Source: Lachnospiraceae bacterium C6A11 (GTDB lineage: Bacteria; Bacillota; Clostridia; Lachnospirales; Lachnospiraceae). From it: DNA of 64,000 nt. The stretch is from assembly GCA_000702245.1 (NCBI GenBank), contig JNKY01000014.1:1-64000 (forward strand), given 5' to 3'. The translations under genes and the position numbers were made by a program. The notes under the pieces are model-generated. The model worked only from the letters and a program-made list of their open reading frames with translations. It was not told where the DNA came from and ran no database searches. This document shows, in pieces, positions 17,553-25,938 of this stretch (positions are counted from its first letter, which is position 1; every line of letters starts with the position of its first letter).

Positions 17553-18472
17553 AAAAGCGGTGTTGAGAAATACCTCTCAGCCGTATCAGGCAGCACCGTT
17601 ACAACAGTCTTGCCCGGTCCCAGCTTCTCAGCAAGCTTTATTGCAGCCGCCACATTTGTTCCGCTGGATATTCCGCAGAGAAGTCCCTCTTCTCTTGCAA
17701 GCCTCTTGGCTGTATTTATAGCCTCTTCATCCGTTACGATGTAAATATCATCATATATCGATCTGTTAAGTATCTTCGGAATGATACCATCGCCGATGCC
17801 CATCTGCAGATGAGTTCCGATGTCACCGCCTGCAAGGATCGCAGCGTTTTCAGGCTCAACAGCCCAGATCTCGATGAAAGGATACTGCGCCTTCAGCACC
17901 TCGCCTATACCGGTGATGGTTCCGCCGGTTCCTATTCCCGAACAGAAGCCGTGGATAGGTCCCGCAACCTGCTCCATTATCTCAAGTGCTGTGTGATTCT
18001 TATGCACCATAACATTATTTGGATTCTCAAACTGCTGAGGAACAAATACATTCGGATCCTCCTCAGCCATCTTCAGCGCTGTCTTCAGGCACTTATCTAT
18101 ACATGCTCCGATATCGCCGTCATCATGAATAAGTATAAGCTCCGCACCGTAGTGCTTTATTATCTTTCTTCTCTCCTCGCTCACCGAATCCGGCATGATT
18201 ATCACGGTTTTATAGCCCTTTACAGCTCCAACGAGAGCAAGGCCTATACCCTGATTGCCGCTTGTCGGCTCTACGATTATCGTATCCTTATTGATCCTGC
18301 CCTCTTTCTCGGCAGCCTTTATCATCTTAAGAGCGGTTCTTGTCTTGATCGATCCGCCGATATTTGTTCCCTCGAATTTGACAAGTATTTCTGCGCCATT
18401 CTCCGGCGCCATCCTGTTAAGCCTGATGAGCGGTGTGTGCCCGATGGCTTCAAGAACATTTGAATATATCAT
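17543..18472 (-). CDS. Cysteine synthase-family PLP enzyme (CysK-like, variant active-site motif)
   Basis: Fold-type II PLP enzyme; the usual reaction is O-acetylserine plus sulfide to cysteine. I chose the ATG at 18472 (GCGAGG just upstream), giving 309 residues, normal for CysK; the in-frame ATG at 18499 has no good site. PTSGNQGIGLA binds substrate, GIGTGGTITGIG binds the PLP phosphate, and SSGTN lies near the C-terminus. The Schiff-base lysine is in GTNIGGSIKTRTA (Lys43), where most CysK proteins have NPxxSVKDR. The Asp-to-Thr change and preceding NIGG suggest a sub-family with perhaps a different amino-acceptor or sulfur donor. No cysE lies nearby. Confidence 0.85.
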   Translation of the reverse strand: MIYSNVLEAIGHTPLIRLNRMAPENGAEILVKFEGTNIGGSIKTRTALKMIKAAEKEGRINKDTIIVEPTSGNQGIGLALVGAVKGYKTVIIMPDSVSEERRKIIKHYGAELILIHDDGDIGACIDKCLKTALKMAEEDPNVFVPQQFENPNNVMVHKNHTALEIMEQVAGPIHGFCSGIGTGGTITGIGEVLKAQYPFIEIWAVEPENAAILAGGDIGTHLQMGIGDGIIPKILNRSIYDDIYIVTDEEAINTAKRLAREEGLLCGISSGTNVAAAIKLAEKLGPGKTVVTVLPDTAERYFSTPLFDE

Positions 18473-18601
18473 CTCTGTAACCTCGCAGTTTATTTTCAAA
18501 TCATACTAATGCGGTATTTTAGCACAACTATATTTATTTTTCCATACAAAAGATGAAAACACGCGCATAACAAGAGTCTCTCAAAGAATCAAACTGCAAA
18601 T

Positions 18602-18633
18602 ATAACAAAGGACCACTCTGAACAGAGCGGTCC
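18602..18633 (-). terminator. Intrinsic terminator after the paaK-like gene
   Basis: GGACCGCTCTG / CAGAGTGGTCC hairpin (18610-18633), followed on the minus strand by TTTGTTAT. Confidence 0.85.
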
Positions 18634-18655
18634 TCAGTGTATTTCATATTATTTA

Positions 18656-19972
18656 TTAGTCGTGAAGCTTTCTCTTATCGATAGCTCTTACAGCCTTGCC
18701 CTCACTTCTTACGATTGACTTTGGTGCAAGAAGGTTGATCTTTGGTCTGATACCGAGCATTGTTACCATTGAAGCAACAAGCTTCTTCTTAGCCTTGTCC
18801 TCACCATCTGTCTCGTGAAGAGCCTTGTAATTCTCCTCTGAAAGCTCAACGTTGATATCGAAGGTATCCTCATTTCCGATACGGTCAACGATGATCTGAT
18901 AGTTTGGTGTATAGCCTTCCTTAAGGAGAACTGTCTCGATCTGTGAAGGGAATACATTTACGCCTCTGATGATGAGCATATCATCTGAACGTCCCTTTGG
19001 CTTGCTCATCTTAACATGAGTACGTCCGCACGGGCACTTCTCTCTTGAAAGTACGCAGAGGTCTCTTGTTCTGTATCTGAGAAGTGGGAAAGCTTCCTTA
19101 TCAATACTTGTAAATACAAGCTCGCCTTCCTGACCTTCCGGAAGAACCTCTCCTGTTTCAGGATCGATTATCTCAGCGATGAAGTGATCTTCGTTGATAT
19201 GCATACCTTTCTGAGCCTCACACTCGAAGGAAACACCTGGTCCTGAGATCTCTGTAAGTCCGTAAATATCATAAGCCTTGATACCAAGTGACTTCTCGAT
19301 ATCATGTCTCATTTCTTCTGTCCATGGCTCTGCTCCGAAGATACCTGCCTTAAGCTTGATATCATCAGGTGTAAGTCCCATATCATGGAGCTTCTCGCCG
19401 ATGTATGCTGCATATGAAGGAGTTGAGCAAAGGATTGTTGAGCCGAGATCCTGCATGAACATGATCTGACGCTCTGTATTTCCTGATGACATAGGAAGTG
19501 TAAGACATCCAACCTTGTGAGAACCACCATGAAGTCCGGCACCACCTGTGAAAAGTCCGTAACCGTAAGCAACCTGGCAAACATCCTCATCTCCGCCGCC
19601 TGCAGCAACGATAGCTCTTGCGCAGCACTCTTCCCAGATATCAACGTCGTGCTGTGTATAGAATGCAACGACTCTCTTACCTGTTGTACCACTTGTTGAG
19701 TGGATTCTTACACACTCGTTGAGCGGCTTTGAAAGAAGGCCGTATGGATAAGCCTCTCTGAGGTCACTCTTTGTAAGGAAAGGAAGCTTTGCAAGGTCTG
19801 CAAGACACTTGATATCTTCAGGCTTTACTCCCTTCTCATCCATAAGCTTACTGTAGTATTTGTTGTTCTCATAAACGAATTTAACCTGCTTAATGAGCTT
19901 CTCTTCCTGAAGTTTCTTAAGCTCTTCAACTGGCATTGTTTCTATTTCCGGCTGAAAATATTTCTTCTCCAT
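18656..19972 (-). CDS. paaK: Phenylacetate-CoA ligase family protein
   Basis: 438 residues, typical of PaaK. It activates an aryl acid such as phenylacetate to its CoA thioester with ATP, through an adenylate. AMP-binding motifs: HSTSGTTGKRVVAFYT near 91-106 (P-loop), YDIYGLTEISGPGV near 235-248, RYRTRDLC near 300 and KGRSDDMLIIRGVNVFPSQIE near 328-348, the last being the A8 hinge. GAAGGAG precedes the ATG. In gut anaerobes such genes often accompany indolepyruvate ferredoxin oxidoreductase for aromatic amino acid turnover; that partner is not in the window. It is monocistronic, with its own promoter and terminator. Confidence 0.92.
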   Translation of the reverse strand: MEKKYFQPEIETMPVEELKKLQEEKLIKQVKFVYENNKYYSKLMDEKGVKPEDIKCLADLAKLPFLTKSDLREAYPYGLLSKPLNECVRIHSTSGTTGKRVVAFYTQHDVDIWEECCARAIVAAGGGDEDVCQVAYGYGLFTGGAGLHGGSHKVGCLTLPMSSGNTERQIMFMQDLGSTILCSTPSYAAYIGEKLHDMGLTPDDIKLKAGIFGAEPWTEEMRHDIEKSLGIKAYDIYGLTEISGPGVSFECEAQKGMHINEDHFIAEIIDPETGEVLPEGQEGELVFTSIDKEAFPLLRYRTRDLCVLSREKCPCGRTHVKMSKPKGRSDDMLIIRGVNVFPSQIETVLLKEGYTPNYQIIVDRIGNEDTFDINVELSEENYKALHETDGEDKAKKKLVASMVTMLGIRPKINLLAPKSIVRSEGKAVRAIDKRKLHD

Positions 19973-20040
19973 CTTGTGTAACTCCTTCTTATAAAATATC
20001 CTTTCGTGCTTTAGCCATTTAAAGCGCTAAACTATCGAGT

Positions 20041-20069
20041 AGTATACGCGATAAATCCATAAAACGCAA
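20041..20069 (-). promoter_or_regulatory. Promoter of the paaK-like gene
   Basis: On the minus strand TTGCGT (20069-20064), 17-bp spacer, TATACT (20046-20041). The ~60-nt leader contains a small TTTAGC / GCTAAA stem. Confidence 0.7.
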
Positions 20070-20112
20070 GTACAAACTTCAAACAATTGGGTATTATAGC
20101 ATACTTTTTAAA

Positions 20113-20148
20113 AAAGAAAAAGACCGGACTGAAAAACAGCCCGATCTT
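20113..20148 (-). terminator. Intrinsic terminator after the small membrane protein
   Basis: 12-bp arms 20120-20131 and 20137-20148, then TTTCTTTTTT on the minus strand. Confidence 0.9.
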
Positions 20149-20161
20149 CAAAACATACTAA

Positions 20162-20563
20162 CTATTTGCGTGCCTCATACCTTGGTGTTGATATGTAGCT
20201 GAAAAGTGTTGCAACTAACATAACAAATGCTGCAACCCAGCATAATGTGTAACCAATCTTGTTATCCACTTCAACCTTAAGGCCGAACATCTTGTGTGAC
20301 TTGTTTACGATAACAATAAGGAACATCATTGCTGCAGAGAGGAATCCCATTATCAGAACACCCTTCTTCTTTGCGATTGCCGTTAATAAGAATGCAAGCA
20401 CTCCGAAAACAAGTGAACCGATTCCTGCAATTGTTCCTATTGGTTTTTTGATCGTCATAAGGCCCTCAAGCTCCTTCGGAACCTCCTGGAAAGGAAGGAT
20501 AAGTGCAACAAATACGATCACAAGGGCTACCAGCATGACTATAGTACCTTTTTTGTTCTTCAT
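20162..20563 (-). CDS. Small four-helix membrane protein
   Basis: 133 residues from the ATG at 20563, chosen because GGAGGTTAAT sits directly before it; the ATG at 20602 would add 13 residues and lacks a site. Four hydrophobic helices at about 7-25, 42-63, 68-86 and 107-127, short basic loops and a basic C-terminus. No family recognised and no catalytic motif. A 7-bp hairpin (20584-20602, GTGGCAG / CTGCCAC) lies about 20 nt before the start, in the leader. It has its own strong terminator and is probably monocistronic. Confidence 0.75.
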   Translation of the reverse strand: MKNKKGTIVMLVALVIVFVALILPFQEVPKELEGLMTIKKPIGTIAGIGSLVFGVLAFLLTAIAKKKGVLIMGFLSAAMMFLIVIVNKSHKMFGLKVEVDNKIGYTLCWVAAFVMLVATLFSYISTPRYEARK

Positions 20564-20723
20564 ATTAACCTCCACATAATATGGTGGCAGTATTCCTGCC
20601 ACATAAAATAGTATTTCATCATTTTCATAATAAGAACATTGACCTTAGATGTCAATCATTAATTTGCCCATACAACACCCCTAAAATCAGCGCGGAAATA
20701 CACGTATTTTTTATTATTTTCAA

Positions 20724-20752
20724 TTGACAAAGCAAGGCAAAGTATGTATAAA
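20724..20752 (+). promoter_or_regulatory. Promoter of the OxlT-like carrier gene
   Basis: TTGACA (20724-20729), 17-bp spacer, TATAAA (20747-20752). The ~85-nt leader contains TCACAG / CTGTGA arms that could be an operator or a leader stem. Confidence 0.85.
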
Positions 20753-20843
20753 TAAGAAGGTATGCTCACAGACCGGTTAAGTAGTACTGTGATGCGCGTA
20801 AAATTTATAAACATTTATAACTAAATAGGGAGGGAAGTTTTCA

Positions 20844-22262
20844 ATGAAAATTCCGGAAAACAAATGGCTTCGTGCCGCAATTCCTGCACTTCTTCTTCAC
20901 TGCAGTATCGGTACAGTTTACTGCTGGTCAGTGTTCAGTCAGGAAATCGCAGACTACATCGGCTTCAAAAAGAAGGCCGTAGAGTGGGCATTCAGCTTCG
21001 CAATCTTCTTCCTTGGTATGTCAGCAGCATTCCTTGGAAATGTAGTTGAGAAGAACATTCACAAGTCATCACTCATAGCAACGATCTGCTTTACACTTGG
21101 TATGATTGGAACTGGTTTCTTCATCATGTACGGTGGAAAGCATCAGGGAAGCGGACTTGCTCTTGCAGGTATCTTCATCTGCTATGGTTTCATAATGGGT
21201 ATCGGCCTTGGTACAGGTTACCTGTCACCGGTTAAGACTCTGATGCTCTGGTTTAAGGACCGAAAAGGTCTGGCCACCGGTCTTGCGGTTGCAGGTTTCG
21301 GTGCAGCTAAGGCTTTCGCAAGCCCGATCATGACAAAGCTTCTTAATGCTTGGAACGACGGAACAGAGAAGACAAAGGGCGTTGGCTCAGGTGTTTACAA
21401 GATGTTCTGGATCCTCGGCGGTGTATACTTTGTAATGATGTTTGTTGGTCACTTAATGCTCAAGAAGCCGGAAGGCTGGCATGAGCCTGCTAAGGGCGAG
21501 AAGAAGCCTGGTATCCTTGAGACCATCAAGACTAAGCCAATCGGAAACTACATCGGTATCTGGCTTATGTTCTACATCAACATCACCTGCGGTCTTGCAC
21601 TTATCTCTCAGGAGAAGGCAATCGTTAAATGTATCGGTCTTGTTGGTTCAGCAGGACTTATCTCAACTGTTTCAGCTATCTTCAATGCAGGCGGCCGTCT
21701 CGGCTTCTCAGCATGGGCTGATACACTTAAGGACAGAAATACAATCTACAAGCTTATCTTCATTATCTCGATCGTATTTACAGGTCTGGTAATGATCACA
21801 AGCGGTATCATTAAGGGTGAGGGAAATACACTTCTTATCTTCCTCGTACTTGCACTCATCTTCATCGTAAATGCAGGCTACGGCGGTGGTTTCTCAAATG
21901 TACCTACTCTTCTTTCAGACCACTACGGAATGGGAAGTATCAGTGCGATCCACGGTATCACACTTTCAGCTTGGGGCTTTGCAGGACTTACAGGTAACCA
22001 GCTTGCACAGTTGATCGTTGATAAGACAGATAAGTGGTTATATGATATCGGAAATCACGTTTACGCTTCTGCAGAAGAAGCAAAGGCTCTCGGACTTGAC
22101 CTTGACACACTTGATAAGATCAGTCCTAAGGGATATCAGAACGTTCTTTACGCAACAGGCGCTCTTTATGTAGTAGCTCTCGTTGTATGTCTTATCCTTG
22201 TAAGACCAAGCGGTAAGGCTGCAGAAGCAAAGGCTGCTAAAAAGGCTGCCGCTGCAAAATAA
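20844..22262 (+). CDS. MFS transporter, OxlT (oxalate/formate antiporter)-like
   Basis: 472 residues, about 12 membrane helices. The N-terminus (LHCSIGTVYCWSVFSQ) and the central segments GYLSPVKTLMLWFKDRKGLATGLAVAGFGAAK match the OxlT/monocarboxylate family, the latter being the conserved loop 2-3/4 region. A hydrophilic loop near 205-225 separates the halves. The C-terminus is an unusual Ala/Lys-rich tail (AAEAKAAKKAAAAK). Likely exchanges small carboxylates such as oxalate, formate or pyruvate; oxalyl-CoA decarboxylase genes are absent from the window, so oxalate itself is not shown. GGGAGGGAAG precedes the ATG. Codon use is strongly biased, suggesting high expression. Confidence 0.88.
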   Translation: MKIPENKWLRAAIPALLLHCSIGTVYCWSVFSQEIADYIGFKKKAVEWAFSFAIFFLGMSAAFLGNVVEKNIHKSSLIATICFTLGMIGTGFFIMYGGKHQGSGLALAGIFICYGFIMGIGLGTGYLSPVKTLMLWFKDRKGLATGLAVAGFGAAKAFASPIMTKLLNAWNDGTEKTKGVGSGVYKMFWILGGVYFVMMFVGHLMLKKPEGWHEPAKGEKKPGILETIKTKPIGNYIGIWLMFYINITCGLALISQEKAIVKCIGLVGSAGLISTVSAIFNAGGRLGFSAWADTLKDRNTIYKLIFIISIVFTGLVMITSGIIKGEGNTLLIFLVLALIFIVNAGYGGGFSNVPTLLSDHYGMGSISAIHGITLSAWGFAGLTGNQLAQLIVDKTDKWLYDIGNHVYASAEEAKALGLDLDTLDKISPKGYQNVLYATGALYVVALVVCLILVRPSGKAAEAKAAKKAAAAK

Positions 22263-22279
22263 TCTATTAAAACAATTCA

Positions 22280-22305
22280 GCCCGGACACACCGTCCGGGC
22301 TTTTG
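22280..22305 (+). terminator. Intrinsic terminator of the OxlT-like gene
   Basis: GCCCGGAC / GTCCGGGC hairpin (22280-22300) followed by TTTTGTT. Confidence 0.92.
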
Positions 22306-22324
22306 TTATGTCTATATCTGTTAA

Positions 22325-22360
22325 AAATATAAAAACGCCTCGGACTCTTTGTTCCGAGGC
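22325..22360 (-). terminator. Intrinsic terminator of the J-TPR/HscC operon
   Basis: GCCTCGGA / TCCGAGGC hairpin (22337-22360), then GTTTTTATA on the minus strand. Convergent with the OxlT terminator. Confidence 0.92.
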
Positions 22361-22368
22361 ATAATTAT

Positions 22369-23028
22369 TTACTCTGCAAATGAAAGTATATCGTGTGGTG
22401 TCGGTGCGATATAGGTTGCGCCGGCTTTCTCAAGCTCCTCGCGCGAACCATAGCCATAGAGAACTCCGATGGAGTCAACTCCGACTTCGTTAGCGCCTTC
22501 GACATCGTACAAACGGTCGCCGACCATTATTACGGCGTCCCTGTCCTCTATATCATTCTCTTCTATCGCTCTCTCTATAAGAGCCTTCTTCTTAGGACTC
22601 TTCTCACTCTTATCCGGTCCGATAACAGCAATGATATATTCAGCCAGTCCGAAATGCTCTATTATCCTTTCGGCTATCACTTCCGGCTTGGAAGTGACCA
22701 CGAAGAGATCCTTTCCGTCATCCGAAAGAGTTTCGATAACCTCTTTTATTCCGTCATACAGCGGCGCATCAAAGAGACCGCCTGCCTCGTAGTATTCTCT
22801 GTAGTATTTCACAGCAAGGAGAGCATCCTCTTCGTTCATTCCGTAGAAATCATGGAACGAATTGTAAAGCGGAGGGCCGATAAACTTCAGCATATCCTTG
22901 TCGTTCTCATTTTCGGTACTAATGCCCATCTTTTTTAGTGCAACACGGGCAGATCTGATGATACCGAATTCCGACTGTGTAATAGTTCCGTCAAGATCAA
23001 AAAATATATATTTATAAGTCTTTCCCAT
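22369..23028 (-). CDS. HAD-superfamily phosphatase (Gph/PGP-like)
   Basis: 219 residues from the ATG at 23028, which has GGAG about 9 nt upstream; the ATG at 23037 is too close to that site. Motif I FFDLDGTITQS at the N-terminus (nucleophile Asp and acid-base Asp), motif II VVTSKPE near 115, motif III lysine in KSEKSPKKKALIE, motif IV MVGDRLYDVEGA near 168. The cap is the four-helix C1 type, as in phosphoglycolate and 5'-nucleotide phosphatases. Substrate undetermined. Last gene of the Hsp70 operon, 51 bp after the preceding stop. Confidence 0.9.
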   Translation of the reverse strand: MGKTYKYIFFDLDGTITQSEFGIIRSARVALKKMGISTENENDKDMLKFIGPPLYNSFHDFYGMNEEDALLAVKYYREYYEAGGLFDAPLYDGIKEVIETLSDDGKDLFVVTSKPEVIAERIIEHFGLAEYIIAVIGPDKSEKSPKKKALIERAIEENDIEDRDAVIMVGDRLYDVEGANEVGVDSIGVLYGYGSREELEKAGATYIAPTPHDILSFAE

Positions 23029-23079
23029 TAATCTCATCTCCGATCCTGAGCCGTAAAATCCGGCTATTCTCTGTAAAAG

Positions 23080-24015
23080 CTAGAACAGCACCACATATCC
23101 GTAACCGGTAACCTTAGAATCCTTAAAAGTTCCCACACAGCGTACGAACTTGTCATACATCTTAAAGTTCTCGTCATCCGGCGACATATTCTCATTGATA
23201 TTAAGCTTGGTCTTACATTTTAGCATTACCCTGTCATCGAAGGTAGCAATATTCGGCCTTATGATAGCATTCTCCTTATCCTCAGTCTGGATAAAGCCCA
23301 TCATAGCCAGTCTAAGCGGCTGGATAGCCATCTCAACTATATCACCATAAGACATAACAGCCATCATATCCGTCGTTTCCTCTTCGGAATTGAAGGTTCC
23401 GAACATAAGCTTCTTGAAGTTTGAAAGCTTGAAGAAACCAAACATAAAGTGTGAATTGTCTGTTATGCGAACAACCTTCTTTCTGAAGCCGAACAGCGAA
23501 TCAAAGGTCTGTGAATGCCTGATATAAAATACATTTCCCACCGTCTCAAAATAATTATTGAGAGTCGTAACATGTCCGCTGGATCTGCATTCAGGATAAG
23601 CGTAGGTGACTACCTTACCTCCATCCTGCGACTTTCCGAACTTCTTGATATCTATCTTGTCCTCGCCTCTCTTGATGAGGAAATCCATAACGATGGTTTC
23701 ATAATTGATATAAAGCTTCAGTCCTTCAGGCGAGTCATTTATCTCAATCATATCGGTTCTCACCAGAAGATGAGCGTCATCGATAATTACCTTTTCGCCC
23801 GGATATTCCTGCTTATACTCGGAGTATTCTCTCTTTGTATCGTCAAGAAGTCCAAAATACACTCTTACATTCTGACCATTTACCTTTGAGCCATAAGAAG
23901 AAACTCGCAGAACGTAGTTCATATCGTGTCCTGCGACATTAAAATCTCCAAGAATCACTATAGTATCTTCAAAATAGTTCTTTCTGATAGCGACATCTGT
24001 TGTAACCTTTTTCAT
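23080..24015 (-). CDS. Conserved-looking protein of unknown function in the Hsp70 operon
   Basis: 311 residues; I do not recognise the family. Composition is beta-strand rich (alternating hydrophobic stretches such as VRVYFGLL, KLYINYETIVMDFLI, VMLKCKTKLNI). There is no signal peptide, no membrane helix and no cysteine cluster, so it is probably cytosolic. GDFNVAGHDMNYVLRVSSYG near 22-41 vaguely recalls lipocalin-like folds, but this is weak. A small glycine-ending C-terminus (VTGYGYVVLF) completes it. The gene lies 28 bp after the DUF6472-like gene in the operon and may be a client or accessory of the HscC-like chaperone. Confidence 0.75.
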   Translation of the reverse strand: MKKVTTDVAIRKNYFEDTIVILGDFNVAGHDMNYVLRVSSYGSKVNGQNVRVYFGLLDDTKREYSEYKQEYPGEKVIIDDAHLLVRTDMIEINDSPEGLKLYINYETIVMDFLIKRGEDKIDIKKFGKSQDGGKVVTYAYPECRSSGHVTTLNNYFETVGNVFYIRHSQTFDSLFGFRKKVVRITDNSHFMFGFFKLSNFKKLMFGTFNSEEETTDMMAVMSYGDIVEMAIQPLRLAMMGFIQTEDKENAIIRPNIATFDDRVMLKCKTKLNINENMSPDDENFKMYDKFVRCVGTFKDSKVTGYGYVVLF

Positions 24016-24043
24016 TACTTCACCATTTCCAAAAAACTAAAAA

Positions 24044-24226
24044 TTACATCTGGTGTCTGACCACCTTATATTCGTCCCCGTCTCTGTAATAAGGACATTC
24101 TCTGAAATGCTCCGAAACAAGCCTGCCGTAATCGTCTTCGTCCATATTTACGTCGCAGACATACTCTTCCATCTCTTCATCATACATAAAATAGCAGCAT
24201 GTATCACAGGTTCCGCCTTTAGCCAT
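24044..24226 (-). CDS. DUF6472-like cysteine-containing small protein
   Basis: 60 residues from the ATG at 24226. The start is one base after the TAA stop of the Hsp70 gene (TAAGATG), and GGGAGGG lies inside the end of that gene, so translation is coupled. CDTCCYFMYDEEMEEYVCDVNMDEDD followed by CPYY gives five cysteines in a CxxCC-x13-C-x21-C pattern, which could hold a metal or iron-sulfur centre. It matches my memory of DUF6472, a clostridial family of unknown function. The conserved placement suggests a role linked to the chaperone. Confidence 0.8.
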   Translation of the reverse strand: MAKGGTCDTCCYFMYDEEMEEYVCDVNMDEDDYGRLVSEHFRECPYYRDGDEYKVVRHQM

Positions 24227-24227
24227 C

Positions 24228-25919
24228 TTACAGGCCCTCCCATTCATCCATAAACTCGATCAGTCTCTTTCTTTCCTGCTCTATTATTCGTTTATCCTGG
24301 GAGCTCAGTGCCAGTTCAAACTTATTTGCCGCCGACTCAAGAACCTCTCTGTCGTGACCGAGGCTCTCCTCGTACAGTCTTTCCATTCTTAAGAGAACAA
24401 GCTTGTTCTCCTCCTGATCGCGCGGATGTATCTTAAGATATGAAAGTTCCTTTAGGCGCTCCTCTATCTCTTCATCCGTCATCTCAGTATACTGTCCCTT
24501 AATGATGCAGCGTTCCTTGATACCTGTTGAAACTGATTTTACTTCTACCTCTAATATAGAATTTATATCATAAGTATAGGTTACGTCAACTGCTTCTTCA
24601 CCGGCTTTTGCCTTTGGAACAGCAATCTCCAGAGTACCCAGCAGAAGATTATTTCTTGCTATCCTGCTCTCTCCCTGAAGTATATTTATCTTTATCTTAT
24701 CCTGATTGTCATTTACAGTGTAGAACCTCTCGGTACGGCTCGCCGGAATGACTGTATTTCTCTCAAGGATAGGGCAGAAATGTCCACTTTCCTTGTGATT
24801 TTCGCCAATATCCACCGTAACCTCGGTACCGAGTGTGAAGGAGCATACATCGGTAAGGATGACTTCTCTTATCGACTCCTGCCTCTCCTTTATGGCTCCC
24901 TGAATAGCCGCTCCAAGGGCAACCGCTTCGTCAGGGTTAATTGAAGTGTCCGGGAAGGTCCTGAAAAGTCTGCTGACAAAGCTTCTTACGCTTACAGACT
25001 TTGTAGCACCACCAACCAGAACTATCTTGTCTATATCCGATATTTTAAGCATGGCATCGCTGAGCGCACGCTTAACCGGTATTCTTATCTTCTCAAAAAG
25101 CTCCTCGCAGCCTCTCTCATACTCGGCAAGGGTGAACTCGGTCTCGATCATCTTATCACCCACCTTGCAGTGCATAGAAGACCTGCCGGAATCAGAGAAG
25201 TTGATCTTACACTTCTCGGCCTCCTTATGGATGAGCTCCTGCTCCCTGCGGGTCAGCTCGTCCTTAAATACATTCGGGTTCTTCTTATAGAACAGGCTTT
25301 CAAGTACATTTGTGAAATCCTCACCGCCGAGGAAGTTGTCTCCGGCTACCGCTCTAACCTCAAGGATAGGCGGGAAATAATCAAGTATCGAAACATCCAG
25401 CGTTCCACCACCAAGGTCAAATACAAGATTCTTCGCCGGCTTATCGTCATTCAGAAGTCCGTAAGCTATGGCTGCTGCAGTAGGTTCGCTTATGATACGC
25501 TCAACCTTCATGCCTGCCATCTCTCCGGCCCTCTTCGTAGCCTTACGTCTGACATCGTTAAAATATGCAGGAACACTGATTACAGCCTCTGTAACCTCTT
25601 CACCCAGGAATGCCTCTGCATCCTCCTTAAGGGATTTGAGAACAAGTGAAGAAAGCTCCACAGCTGTGTAATCCTTGCCGGAAAGGGTGTATTTCTTATC
25701 GCTGCCCATGTCGCGCTTAAATACACTGGCACAGGTATCAGGATAAAGCATCTTCCTTTCCTTCGCGGTTGCTCCGATATATACAGTTCCGTCCTCATCG
25801 ATACTTACTATGGACGGTGTCAGTCTCTCACCAAGTCTGTTGGGAATAATACGGGGTCCTTCTTCCGTGTAATATGCAGCAAGACTGTTTGTAGTTCCCA
25901 GATCTATTCCTATTATCAC
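24228..25919 (-). CDS. hscC: HscC-like Hsp70 chaperone (short C-terminus)
   Basis: 563 residues, shorter than DnaK (about 610) and close to E. coli HscC (556). Start is GTG with GGAGG 6 nt upstream. ATPase motifs: [13 protein letters not shown] at 4-16, [20 protein letters not shown] near 110-129, [12 protein letters not shown] near 141, [13 protein letters not shown] near 166 and [13 protein letters not shown] near 302. The substrate domain follows (about 360-500) with a reduced lid. HscC proteins work with dedicated, divergent J proteins instead of DnaJ; the gene immediately upstream encodes such a J domain. There is no GrpE or HrcA gene here, so this is not the housekeeping dnaK locus. Confidence 0.9.
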   Translation of the reverse strand: MIIGIDLGTTNSLAAYYTEEGPRIIPNRLGERLTPSIVSIDEDGTVYIGATAKERKMLYPDTCASVFKRDMGSDKKYTLSGKDYTAVELSSLVLKSLKEDAEAFLGEEVTEAVISVPAYFNDVRRKATKRAGEMAGMKVERIISEPTAAAIAYGLLNDDKPAKNLVFDLGGGTLDVSILDYFPPILEVRAVAGDNFLGGEDFTNVLESLFYKKNPNVFKDELTRREQELIHKEAEKCKINFSDSGRSSMHCKVGDKMIETEFTLAEYERGCEELFEKIRIPVKRALSDAMLKISDIDKIVLVGGATKSVSVRSFVSRLFRTFPDTSINPDEAVALGAAIQGAIKERQESIREVILTDVCSFTLGTEVTVDIGENHKESGHFCPILERNTVIPASRTERFYTVNDNQDKIKINILQGESRIARNNLLLGTLEIAVPKAKAGEEAVDVTYTYDINSILEVEVKSVSTGIKERCIIKGQYTEMTDEEIEERLKELSYLKIHPRDQEENKLVLLRMERLYEESLGHDREVLESAANKFELALSSQDKRIIEQERKRLIEFMDEWEGL

Positions 25920-25938
25920 TTTATGCCTCCAAAAAACG

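Noticed and set aside
20584-20602. Hairpin before the small membrane protein as a riboswitch
   Set aside because: It is a simple 7-bp stem with no conserved aptamer features and no alternative structure visible.
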